Positions 1 through 5,813 of a stretch of DNA of 7,986 nt are shown here, one piece after another. The translations under genes were made by a program, and so were the position numbers. Within the stretch, counting starts at the first letter, position 1. The number at the start of each line of letters is the position of its first letter. The stretch is from a bacterium (GTDB lineage: Bacteria > SZUA-79 > Acidulodesulfobacterales > Acidulodesulfobacteraceae), in assembly GCA_021821565.1 (NCBI GenBank), contig JAKACI010000061.1, forward strand, positions 1-7,986. Reading direction: 5' to 3'. Under the pieces are notes generated by a model. The model was given only the letters and a program-made list of their open reading frames with translations. It searched no databases and had not been told where the DNA came from.

Positions 1-1519
1 TAACATTTTCTATTGCATCTTTAATAGCCAGAACAGTTTTTGAAGTTTCCTGAAGCAGGCTTTCTATTATTTTTCTTGTATCGGAAGTTGATTTGCTTGT
101 TCTTTCAGCCAATTTTTTAACTTCATCCGCTACAACGGCAAAACCTCTGCCCTGCTCTCCAGCCCTCGCAGCTTCTATAGCCGCGTTCAATGCTAAAAGA
201 TTGGTCTGGTCTGCTATATCATTAATAACGGATATAATTTCCCCTATTTCTAACGAGCTTTTTTCTAGTCCGTTAATCAAAGAACCTAAATTTTCCGTCA
301 GCACTGCGACATTTTTAATGCCCGATATAGCATTTTCTACAATATCAAAACCTTCTTTTGCATTGCCGGAAGCTTCTTTTGCAACATTACTGACTTTTTG
401 CGTATTATTTGCTATCTCCTTGATAGTCTGCGACATCTCTTCGGAAGCGGCGGCTACGTGAGTAGAAAGCTCCGATTGTTCTTCCGCTTTTTCGCTAATC
501 TCGGCAACACTAGTTTCTATAGAAGTGCTAACGTCTACAATAGCCATTGCTTGTTCGTTTACCGATTGAACGGTACTTCTTAAATCAATAATAAATTTGT
601 TAATTTTGTTGGATACAGCAGTAATTTCGTCATATATGGGATATTTGTGAACCTTGCAAGCTTCACAAATATCCTCTCCTCTCTTGCCAAAACGATCTAT
701 TTGCTGATGCCAGCATAATTCTTCCAGTTCGTCCGCGCTTAGCAAGCAATCCTTATGTCTGTTTTTAATAATAGCAGGCATATCATAATAATCCAATGGG
801 ATTAGCTTGTTTAAACCTCCTTCTAGTCTTATCTCACGCATTTTATTAAAAAGATTCTTCATCGGTTTAAGAAAAATGAACTTCAAAACAATATATATTA
901 AAAATACGGCAAATATAAGACCGATCAATGCGGATACTATAATAATACTTAAAAACTTTTTAGACGAGTTGACAGTATTTTTGAGAGAATAAAGTAATTC
1001 TACGCCTCCGAGCGTAGTACCAGCTTTCACGGTATGGCATTTAAGACAATTGAGTCCGCGCTCTTTCGTCCTGGCAATAAAAGGAACTCCCACCATGAGA
1101 TAAGACTTTCCGTCTTTATCAAATTCTTTAGTTATAGTCTTCTTAGAAGCCAGTATTTTTTTATCAAAGGCAGTCGTAGGAATTTCTTGTTTTAAACCAT
1201 GCCCGAATTCTTTATTTACAGGTTCTCCCCTTAAAAGTTTAAAAGCATCTATCCCTTGTATTTTCCTATAAATTGCAAAAAGCTGCCTTCTATCGGCTTT
1301 TTTTAAAATTGTGCCATTTAACATCATTGCATTTAAGCTTGAAAGCATTGTATTCGCAGTGATTGCAGCATTATTTCTGGTTGTTTTAATAGCAAGATTT
1401 AGCTGAGTAGTATATGCATAATACGAACCGCTCAATATTATGACGAAAAATAAGACTGAAATAACGGTAAGCAATTTAGTTTTTATTGAAATCTTTTTTA
1501 ATCTTGCTAAATCAAACAT
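1..1519 (-). CDS. Methyl-accepting chemotaxis protein with Tll0287-like (DUF3365) haem-binding sensor domain, 3' end outside window
   Basis: This is a transmembrane chemoreceptor that should signal to CheA/CheW. The 506 visible codons run off the left edge. Residues about 16-36 form a first membrane helix. Residues about 40-185 are extracytoplasmic and look like a Tll0287/DUF3365 sensor: [16 protein letters not shown] at 93-108, then CLKCH at 158-162, a CxxCH motif for covalent c-type haem. A second membrane helix spans about 189-212. A linker with C258, C269, H271, C285, C288 and H291 sits where a HAMP domain is expected. The signalling coiled coil follows, with the conserved hairpin tip ([20 protein letters not shown], tip near E455). 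About 50 residues of the returning helix are present and the C-terminus is missing. Two adjacent ATGs are possible (1522 or 1519). I chose 1519 because GGAGG at 1525-1529 lies 5 bases before it and only 2 before the other. The family is certain. Ligand or redox sensing is inferred. Confidence 0.93.
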   Translation of the reverse strand, partial: MFDLARLKKISIKTKLLTVISVLFFVIILSGSYYAYTTQLNLAIKTTRNNAAITANTMLSSLNAMMLNGTILKKADRRQLFAIYRKIQGIDAFKLLRGEPVNKEFGHGLKQEIPTTAFDKKILASKKTITKEFDKDGKSYLMVGVPFIARTKERGLNCLKCHTVKAGTTLGGVELLYSLKNTVNSSKKFLSIIIVSALIGLIFAVFLIYIVLKFIFLKPMKNLFNKMREIRLEGGLNKLIPLDYYDMPAIIKNRHKDCLLSADELEELCWHQQIDRFGKRGEDICEACKVHKYPIYDEITAVSNKINKFIIDLRSTVQSVNEQAMAIVDVSTSIETSVAEISEKAEEQSELSTHVAAASEEMSQTIKEIANNTQKVSNVAKEASGNAKEGFDIVENAISGIKNVAVLTENLGSLINGLEKSSLEIGEIISVINDIADQTNLLALNAAIEAARAGEQGRGFAVVADEVKKLAERTSKSTSDTRKIIESLLQETSKTVLAIKDAIENV

Positions 1520-1554
1520 CATAGCCTCCCTTGCCGTCAAGTTGATTCACTGCG

Positions 1555-1582
1555 ATAATATAATTATAATAATTATTGTTAA
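1555..1582 (-). promoter_or_regulatory. Candidate sigma-70 promoter of the chemoreceptor gene
   Basis: On the minus strand, TTAACA (1577-1582) and TATTAT (1555-1560) are separated by 16 bases. Each matches the consensus at 5 of 6 positions. Transcription would start near 1548, giving a leader of about 25 bases that includes the GGAGG ribosome site. The region is very AT-rich, so chance matches are likely. No sigma-28 or sigma-54 type motif was found here. Confidence 0.35.
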
Positions 1583-1722
1583 ATAGCGAAATTAAATGAA
1601 TTAATAAATGCAATATTTCCGATTTTACATTATATATATTAAATAATAAATATTTTAGTTAAACAAGAAAAAAATTATAAAATAACATCGGCAGAATTAT
1701 TAATTAATTAATTTTTATTTAA

Positions 1723-1905
1723 TTAATGCAATTTTTCTATATAAAATAAATTTTTTTCGCCGATACCTGCTATATCGGAAATCTCAAACTTGCTGAAACC
1801 TGCATAGAATCTTTTGCAATAGTTTTCTAAATAACGTTTCTTAGCAATTCTCACCGACAGTTGCCATAAAGCCCATAAGCTTATAGCTATGGGAATATAA
1901 AGCAA
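1723..1905 (-). CDS. Doubtful small hypothetical membrane protein or gene remnant
   Basis: This 60-codon frame starts at TTG and lacks a clear ribosome site. Its translation has protein-like character. A hydrophobic N-terminus (residues about 1-17, LYIPIAISLWALWQL) is followed by a basic stretch with Cys and aromatic residues, then SDIAGIGEKNLFYIEKL near the C-terminus. The GIGEK part resembles the turn of a helix-hairpin-helix motif, but one short match is weak evidence. The frame stays open upstream to about 1974, where an in-frame stop lies inside the 1926-2065 repeat element, and it offers no ATG. This could be a truncated gene whose 5' end was replaced by the element, or simply an open frame. 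I do not recognise a family. Confidence 0.22.
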   Translation of the reverse strand: MLYIPIAISLWALWQLSVRIAKKRYLENYCKRFYAGFSKFEISDIAGIGEKNLFYIEKLH

Positions 1906-1925
1906 TACCCAAAATTGCCGATAGA

Positions 1926-2065
1926 AAATTATTTTTCTGGATTCCTGCCTGCGCAGGAATGACTTTGCGGGTATTTAAGTTTTCACCCAAAGGGTGTCAT
2001 TCCGCTAAAGCGGGTACGCTTTAAAGCCGTCGGCATTTAGACGGCTCATCCAGAAAGATAAATTT
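1926..2065. repeat. Hairpin-rich element with imperfect inverted ends (MITE- or REP-like candidate)
   Basis: The ends match as inverted repeats. AAATTATTTTTCTGGAT at 1926-1942 corresponds to the reverse complement of 2048-2065 with one mismatch and one extra base. Inside is a chain of short inverted repeats: ATTCCTGC/GCAGGAAT (1941-1948/1953-1960), CACCC/GGGTG (1984-1988/1992-1996), CCGC/GCGG (2002-2005/2010-2013), the palindrome GCTTTAAAGC (2018-2027) and GCCGTC/GACGGC (2026-2031/2040-2045). The element is clearly richer in G+C than the AT-rich flanks. The words CTGGATTCCTGCCTGCGCAGGAATGAC-like and GTCATTCCGCTAAAGCGGG resemble dispersed repeats common in many bacterial genomes (from memory). 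No transposase is present. No flanking target duplication could be assigned confidently. Confidence 0.6.
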
Positions 2066-2095
2066 CTAACGGTGATTTAAGAAGATAAATTTTTC

Positions 2096-2124
2096 TTGAC
2101 TATATAAATTAATTTTTATAAAAT
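2096..2124 (+). promoter_or_regulatory. Candidate sigma-70 promoter for rplU
   Basis: TTGACT (2096-2101) and TAAAAT (2119-2124) are exactly 17 bases apart, and each matches the consensus at 5 of 6 positions. Transcription would begin near 2131, leaving an untranslated leader of about 147 bases before rplU. This is the best promoter-like pair in the window. It lies about 30 bases beyond the right end of the 1926-2065 repeat element. Confidence 0.5.
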
Positions 2125-2130
2125 TATATG

Positions 2131-2277
2131 TCATTTAATTTATTAATAATTAATTTAATGATAGTTAGGTTAAGTGATTAATATTATATCTAAATATTAA
2201 TGAATATAATATACAAGAATTCTGAAATATAATATAATAATATAATAAAAACTCCAAATAATGTATAGAGGTATTTT
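2131..2277 (+). promoter_or_regulatory. rplU 5' leader with a long A/T hairpin at its start
   Basis: From the expected transcription start the leader opens with an imperfect inverted repeat. TCATTTAATTTATT at 2131-2144 pairs with the sequence ending TAATTTAATGA at 2161, giving 12 of 14 pairs. The rest is almost pure A/T. The rplU ribosome site AGAGG (2267-2271) lies 6 bases before the ATG. Ribosomal-protein leaders often carry autoregulatory structures, but I do not recognise the known L21 leader motif here. In sequence this AT-rich, the hairpin could be chance. Confidence 0.3.
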
Positions 2278-2592
2278 ATGAACGATTATGCAATTATTAA
2301 TTCAGGCTCTAAACAATATAAAGTATCTATAGGAGATACTATAAAAACAGAAAAAATAAACATTGAAAAAGGCGGCGAGGTAACTTTTAGCGCCTGTATG
2401 ACAAAAAAAGGCGATGAAATTATTATAGGAAATCCTCTTATTAAAAATATAAACGTAAAAGGAGTCGTCGTTAAGGAAGAAGGTAAAGCAAAAAAAGTTA
2501 TAGCTTTTAAAATGAAAAGGCGAAAAGGCGAAAGAAAAAAGATAGGACACAGGCAAAGATTTTCTGAAATTAAAATTACGGAAATTTCTTAA
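2278..2592 (+). CDS. rplU: 50S ribosomal protein L21
   Basis: L21 is a 50S subunit protein that binds 23S rRNA. The 104-residue product has the usual length. The N-terminus (YAIINSGSKQYKVSIGD, from residue 4) matches the family start YAIIxxGGKQYxV. The conserved basic C-terminal stretch is present as KMKRRKGERKKIGHRQ, with the signature GHRQ. AGAGG 6 bases before the ATG supports this start. rpmA follows on the same strand, the near-universal pairing, though the 200-base gap is longer than usual. Expression probably comes from the promoter candidate at 2096-2124. Nothing in the protein looks abnormal. Confidence 0.97.
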   Translation: MNDYAIINSGSKQYKVSIGDTIKTEKINIEKGGEVTFSACMTKKGDEIIIGNPLIKNINVKGVVVKEEGKAKKVIAFKMKRRKGERKKIGHRQRFSEIKITEIS

Positions 2593-2792
2593 AAAGTATT
2601 TAAATTATTAAATAACCGTAATTATGTCAACCAACCGTAAATTGTTTATAAAGGCTGGACTTGAAAAAACTTATGGAGTATCCATGAGAAGTATAAATTA
2701 AGAAGTATAAATTTTGATAAATTTTTGCAATATAGTTTATATAAAATAAACAATAAAATAATTTTAATAATAAAAAAATAAAAGGTGTTAAA
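2593..2792 (+). other. rplU-rpmA spacer with hairpin and short repeats
   Basis: The spacer holds an 8-bp stem with a three-base loop (CTTATGGA 2670-2677, TCCATGAG 2681-2688; one G-T pair). A tandem copy of AGAAGTATAAATT follows directly (2687-2699 and 2701-2713). AACCGTAA occurs twice, 19 bases apart (2614 and 2633). No U-run follows the hairpin, so it is not a standard terminator; attenuation or mRNA processing is possible. A 25-codon ATG frame at 2624-2701 has no ribosome site and is probably not a gene. TTGATA at 2714 with TATATA at 2738 is a weak promoter candidate. There is no gene for the Prp protease that sits here in Firmicutes. Confidence 0.4.
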
Positions 2793-3050
2793 ATGGCTCA
2801 TAAAAAAGCTGGAGGCAGCTCAAGAAACGGTAGAGACAGCAAAGGTCAAAGACGCGGCGTGAAAAAATTCGGCAGCGAAAAAATAAAAACCGGGCAAATC
2901 ATTGTTAGACAAGTCGGTTCTACATTCCATCCCGGAAAAAATGTTAAATTAGGCAGGGATTATACATTATTTGCCATAGCCGACGGTTATGTCAAATTTC
3001 ATTATGGAAAAAATGACAGAAAATTTGTAAGCGTCGTTAATGAATTATAA
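2793..3050 (+). CDS. rpmA: 50S ribosomal protein L27
   Basis: L27 lies near the peptidyl-transferase centre, and its N-terminal tail reaches towards the tRNA ends. The 85-residue product opens with the family hallmark [26 protein letters not shown], which continues into [20 protein letters not shown] and the [10 protein letters not shown] segment. The N-terminus starts directly at MAHKK. It lacks the cleavable extension that Firmicutes and relatives remove with Prp, consistent with no prp gene between rplU and rpmA. AAGGTG at 2782-2787, 5 bases before the ATG, is a clear ribosome site. Length and motifs are typical. Confidence 0.97.
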   Translation: MAHKKAGGSSRNGRDSKGQRRGVKKFGSEKIKTGQIIVRQVGSTFHPGKNVKLGRDYTLFAIADGYVKFHYGKNDRKFVSVVNEL

Positions 3051-3140
3051 TATGTGATAATAAAATAAAATTATAAGAAGCAGCAGTATATACTATTATT
3101 ATAACGATATATTTTGATTATAAAAATATTATTTTATATC

Positions 3141-3243
3141 TTCCAGCTTCGTCGTATAAATTTATCGGCTGTTATCTGCGGATAGCAACCAATATATCCC
3201 TCCCATAACGGCTATGCAATTTATTGTTTTTACGTAAATTGCA
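3141..3243 (+). promoter_or_regulatory. Structured RNA candidate in the rpmA-obgE spacer
   Basis: An island richer in G+C than its flanks contains two good stems. GGCTGTTATC (3167-3176) pairs with GATAGCAACC (3181-3190) across a TGCG loop, with nine of ten pairs including one G-T. TGCAATTTA (3215-3223) pairs perfectly with TAAATTGCA (3235-3243) over an 11-base loop. Competing pairings exist: CTGTTAT (3169-3175) with ATAACGG (3205-3211), and ATAGC (3182-3186) with GCTAT (3211-3215). The first stem could therefore be replaced by another fold. No U-run follows either stem. It may be an obgE leader element, an rpmA 3' structure or part of a dispersed repeat. I match it to no known RNA family, and the strand is assigned from context only. 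Confidence 0.35.
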
Positions 3244-3310
3244 GAGAGCTCAATTTTATAATTTAAAAAAATTTAAATAAACATTTAATAAATAATAGTT
3301 TTTATTTTAA

Positions 3311-4330
3311 ATGAAATTTATAGACAATGTTTTAATAGCCGTTGTTTCGGGAAACGGAGGGAAAGGCGCCGTTAGTTTCAGACGAGAGCGGTTTATCCCG
3401 AAAGGAGGACCAGACGGCGGAGAAGGAGGCGACGGCGGAGACGTTATTATTATCGCAGACCACAATGTTTTAAGCCTTCTTGATTTTAGATATAAACCTA
3501 AATATCCTGCCGAAAACGGAAGGAGCGGACAAGGCGCAAATAAAAAGGGAAGAAACGGACATGATATTAATATAAAAGTTCCTATAGGAACCTCGGTAAT
3601 TGATTTTGAAACAGACGAAATTATAGCAGACCTTACTGATGACGGTGAGAGATTCATTATCTGCAAAGGCGGAAGGGGCGGCAAAGGAAATGCCTTTTTT
3701 AAATCATCAACCAATAGAAGACCCCGCTTTTCTCAGCCGGGAATGCCCGGAGAAACTAAGAAAATATACCTTGTTTTAAAAAGTATAGGCGACATTGGAA
3801 TAATCGGTCTTCCTAATGCAGGGAAATCTACGCTTATTTCTAAACTGTCCAAAAGTCATCCTGAAATATCTTCTTATCCTTTTACTACAAAATCTCCGAA
3901 TCTCGGCGTATCTATAGATGAAGAAACAGGCAAATCTTTTGTTATAGTCGATATACCGGGTATTATGGAAGGAGCTTCGGACGGATACGGATTAGGTATA
4001 ATTTTCTTAAAGCATATTGAGAGAGCTAAAATTTTATTACATTTAATAGAAATAGGCAAACCCGATGAAATTATAAACAAATTTAATATCGTCATTAACG
4101 AAATAAATAAATTTAACAAAGATATATTGACAAAAAAACAGATTGTCGTTATAAATAAAATTGATACAATAAAAAATAAAAAGGAATATAATAATATTAA
4201 AAATAAAATAACCGAATACTTAAAGCCTTTAGAGATTGAATTATTATTTATATCTGCTTCTCAAGATACAGGGTTAGATGAATTAAAAGCAAAATTAAGA
4301 TTATTGGTAAATTATAAAATCGTTGAATAA
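3311..4330 (+). CDS. obgE: Obg-family GTPase, 50S assembly factor
   Basis: Obg (CgtA) is a GTPase that binds late 50S precursors and links ribosome maturation to growth. Residues about 1-157 form the glycine-rich Obg fold, with GGPDGGEGGDGGDV at 32-45 and GGRGGKGN further on. The G domain follows. G1 is GLPNAGKST at 166-174, and the switch I region contains YPFTTKSPNLG. G3 is DIPG at 214-217, G4 is NKID at 282-285, and G5 is SAS at 315-317. At 339 residues it ends soon after the G domain and lacks the extra C-terminal OCT domain of the longer Bacillus-type proteins. No Shine-Dalgarno sequence is visible before the ATG, but the N-terminus (MKFIDNVLIAV) matches the family start. It follows rpmA, as in many bacteria. 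Confidence 0.96.
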   Translation: MKFIDNVLIAVVSGNGGKGAVSFRRERFIPKGGPDGGEGGDGGDVIIIADHNVLSLLDFRYKPKYPAENGRSGQGANKKGRNGHDINIKVPIGTSVIDFETDEIIADLTDDGERFIICKGGRGGKGNAFFKSSTNRRPRFSQPGMPGETKKIYLVLKSIGDIGIIGLPNAGKSTLISKLSKSHPEISSYPFTTKSPNLGVSIDEETGKSFVIVDIPGIMEGASDGYGLGIIFLKHIERAKILLHLIEIGKPDEIINKFNIVINEINKFNKDILTKKQIVVINKIDTIKNKKEYNNIKNKITEYLKPLEIELLFISASQDTGLDELKAKLRLLVNYKIVE

Positions 4331-4393
4331 CAAATTAATTTAATTTTAATTTAATTGCCAAATAAATCCTGCTAAAATTAAAGACTTATAAAA

Positions 4394-4420
4394 TTAACAA
4401 TTAACTGTATTAAATATAAT
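4394..4420 (+). promoter_or_regulatory. Weak promoter candidate upstream of proB
   Basis: TTAACA (4394-4399) precedes a perfect TATAAT (4415-4420) with only 15 bases between them, shorter than the preferred 17. The region is so AT-rich that such pairs are expected by chance. If real, it would give proB a leader of about 100 bases carrying the two hairpins at 4449-4499. Confidence 0.22.
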
Positions 4421-4448
4421 ATAAATAGACAGATAAAATATAATCCAA

Positions 4449-4499
4449 ATATTAATATATAATATTAATATGTCTGCTTAATCAAAATATAAATTAAGC
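4449..4499 (+). other. Two adjacent inverted repeats before proB
   Basis: ATATTAATAT occurs at 4449-4458 and again at 4462-4471. The word is its own reverse complement, so the pair forms a perfect 10-bp stem with a three-base loop. Just downstream, GCTTAAT (4476-4482) pairs perfectly with ATTAAGC (4493-4499) over a 10-base loop. They lie 30-80 bases before the proB start codon. Neither is followed by a U-run. They may be operator-like sites, leader hairpins or chance structure in AT-rich DNA. Confidence 0.3.
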
Positions 4500-4529
4500 T
4501 TGAATAAAAAATTTAAAATAAATTAAATA

Positions 4530-5684
4530 ATGACTGAAATTATTAATAAAAATAATGATTTCTTTAATTTAAAAAAAAGAATAGTAGTAAAAATAGGAAC
4601 TCAGGTTTTAATTAACAACGAGGGTAAATTATCCCCTGCATCATTTAAAAAAATTACAGAGTTTATTAATGCTTTAAAATTAAAAAGAAAAGAAATTATT
4701 GTAGTTTCATCCGGGGCGATTGCGGCAGGAAGAAATGTTCTGAATATTGAAACATCCGCTAAATTTTTGACTATTCCTCAAAAACAGGCTTTAGCTTCTT
4801 GCGGACAATCTCTTCTTATGAAAACTTATTCATCCTATTTTAAAAAATATAATATAAAAACTGCTCAAATTCTTTTAACCAAAGACGATATATCGTCAAG
4901 AAAAAGATTCACCAACGCAAGAAATACTATTTATGAATTATTAAAAAATGATGTTGTCCCGATTATTAATGAAAACGACACTATAGCAACGGAAGAAATT
5001 AAATTTTCAGATAATGATTATCTTTCTGCGCTAACGGCAAATCTGGCATGTGCAGATCTTTTAATAATATTATCTAATGTTAACGGGGTTTATGATAAAA
5101 ATCCATCTTTAGATAAATTTGCAAATCAGATAAAAATAATAGACGATATAAAACATTTTATTTCTGATTTTAAAGATACTTCAAAAAGTATTCACGGAAC
5201 CGGGGGTATGAAATCAAAACTTGAGTCGGCTTATATTGCTTCGGAAGCCGGAATAGATACCATTATTGCTTCAGGAAAAGACAAAAAAGTCCTTAAAGAT
5301 ATATCAAACGGTAAAATCACGGGAACATTTATTTTATCTTCCGGCGAAGACATTAACAAGAAAAAACACTGGCTTATATTCGGCATGGAAAAAAACGGTT
5401 CGTTAATCTGCGATAAAGGCGCGGAAGAAGCTATTCTTCTCAACGATAAGAGTTTGCTTGCAAGCGGCGTTATAGACGTTAAAGGTAATTTTAAAAAACA
5501 TGACGGTGTATATATCACTAATGAGCAAAATAAAATTATTGCCGCCGGAATATCTAATTTTGATGCGGAAGAAATAAAAAAAATTAAAGGATTAAAATCA
5601 AGCGAAATTCAATTAATATTAAATAGCATAAATGCCAAAGGAATAGGAATAGCCGTGCATAAAAATAATATGGTACTCCTCTAG
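4530..5684 (+). CDS. proB: Glutamate 5-kinase with C-terminal PUA domain
   Basis: ProB phosphorylates glutamate with ATP to gamma-glutamyl phosphate, the first and usually proline-inhibited step of proline synthesis. The amino-acid kinase fold starts with VVKIGT (19-24) and SSGAIAAG (60-67). Then come PIINENDTIA (144-153), FSDNDYLSA (159-167), the nucleotide-site stretch SNVNGVYDKNP (182-192) and GTGGMKSKL (223-231). A PUA domain occupies about 280-375. The 384 residues slightly exceed the usual 367-375 because about 16 residues precede the first kinase strand. One deviation: the common F-G-DND motif reads F-S-DND here (S160). No Shine-Dalgarno sequence is visible before the ATG, and no in-frame later start precedes the first motif. 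proA follows after 129 bases. Confidence 0.95.
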   Translation: MTEIINKNNDFFNLKKRIVVKIGTQVLINNEGKLSPASFKKITEFINALKLKRKEIIVVSSGAIAAGRNVLNIETSAKFLTIPQKQALASCGQSLLMKTYSSYFKKYNIKTAQILLTKDDISSRKRFTNARNTIYELLKNDVVPIINENDTIATEEIKFSDNDYLSALTANLACADLLIILSNVNGVYDKNPSLDKFANQIKIIDDIKHFISDFKDTSKSIHGTGGMKSKLESAYIASEAGIDTIIASGKDKKVLKDISNGKITGTFILSSGEDINKKKHWLIFGMEKNGSLICDKGAEEAILLNDKSLLASGVIDVKGNFKKHDGVYITNEQNKIIAAGISNFDAEEIKKIKGLKSSEIQLILNSINAKGIGIAVHKNNMVLL

Positions 5685-5813
5685 AATTTTAAATATTATT
5701 AATAATTTTTTAGGGATAAGCGATCACTGATTGAATTATTATTATGCTTATGGTGTATTATAAATTAATATTACATTTAATATCTTAATATAAATATAAG
5801 GTTATAAATAATT

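Larger units (their letters stand above)
1520..2277. other. Long gap between the chemoreceptor and rplU
   Basis: About 750 bases hold no convincing gene. From the left there is the chemoreceptor promoter candidate, then an AT-only stretch. A 9-bp perfect A/T stem follows (1703-1711 with 1719-1727, loop TTTTTAT), which covers the stop codon of the doubtful minus-strand ORF at 1723-1905. Next come the hairpin-rich repeat element (1926-2065) and the rplU promoter and leader (2096-2277). An 11-base direct repeat, AAGATAAATTT, occurs at 2055-2065 and 2082-2092, once inside the element's right end and once just beyond it. No tRNA-like or rRNA-like fold was recognised. Confidence 0.6.

Noticed and set aside
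93..992. Plus-strand open frames of 61-122 codons opposite the chemoreceptor gene
   Set aside because: They lie antisense to a well-conserved coding sequence, give low-complexity hydrophobic products with no ribosome site, and are explained as shadows.
1926..2065. CRISPR array
   Set aside because: The repeats are inverted, differ from one another and are not regularly spaced; no cas-like gene is present.
2624..2701. 25-codon ATG frame between rplU and rpmA as a small gene
   Set aside because: No ribosome site, no recognisable features, and it overlaps the hairpin and tandem repeat that better explain the sequence.
3085..3094. Palindrome AGTATATACT after rpmA as a terminator or operator
   Set aside because: Ten bases of mostly A/T symmetry is expected by chance here and no U-run or second copy supports it.
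3307..3714. Minus-strand 135-codon open frame rich in Pro, Phe and Leu
   Set aside because: It is the antisense of the glycine-rich Obg fold; GGN/GGA codons read backwards give the Pro/Ser pattern.
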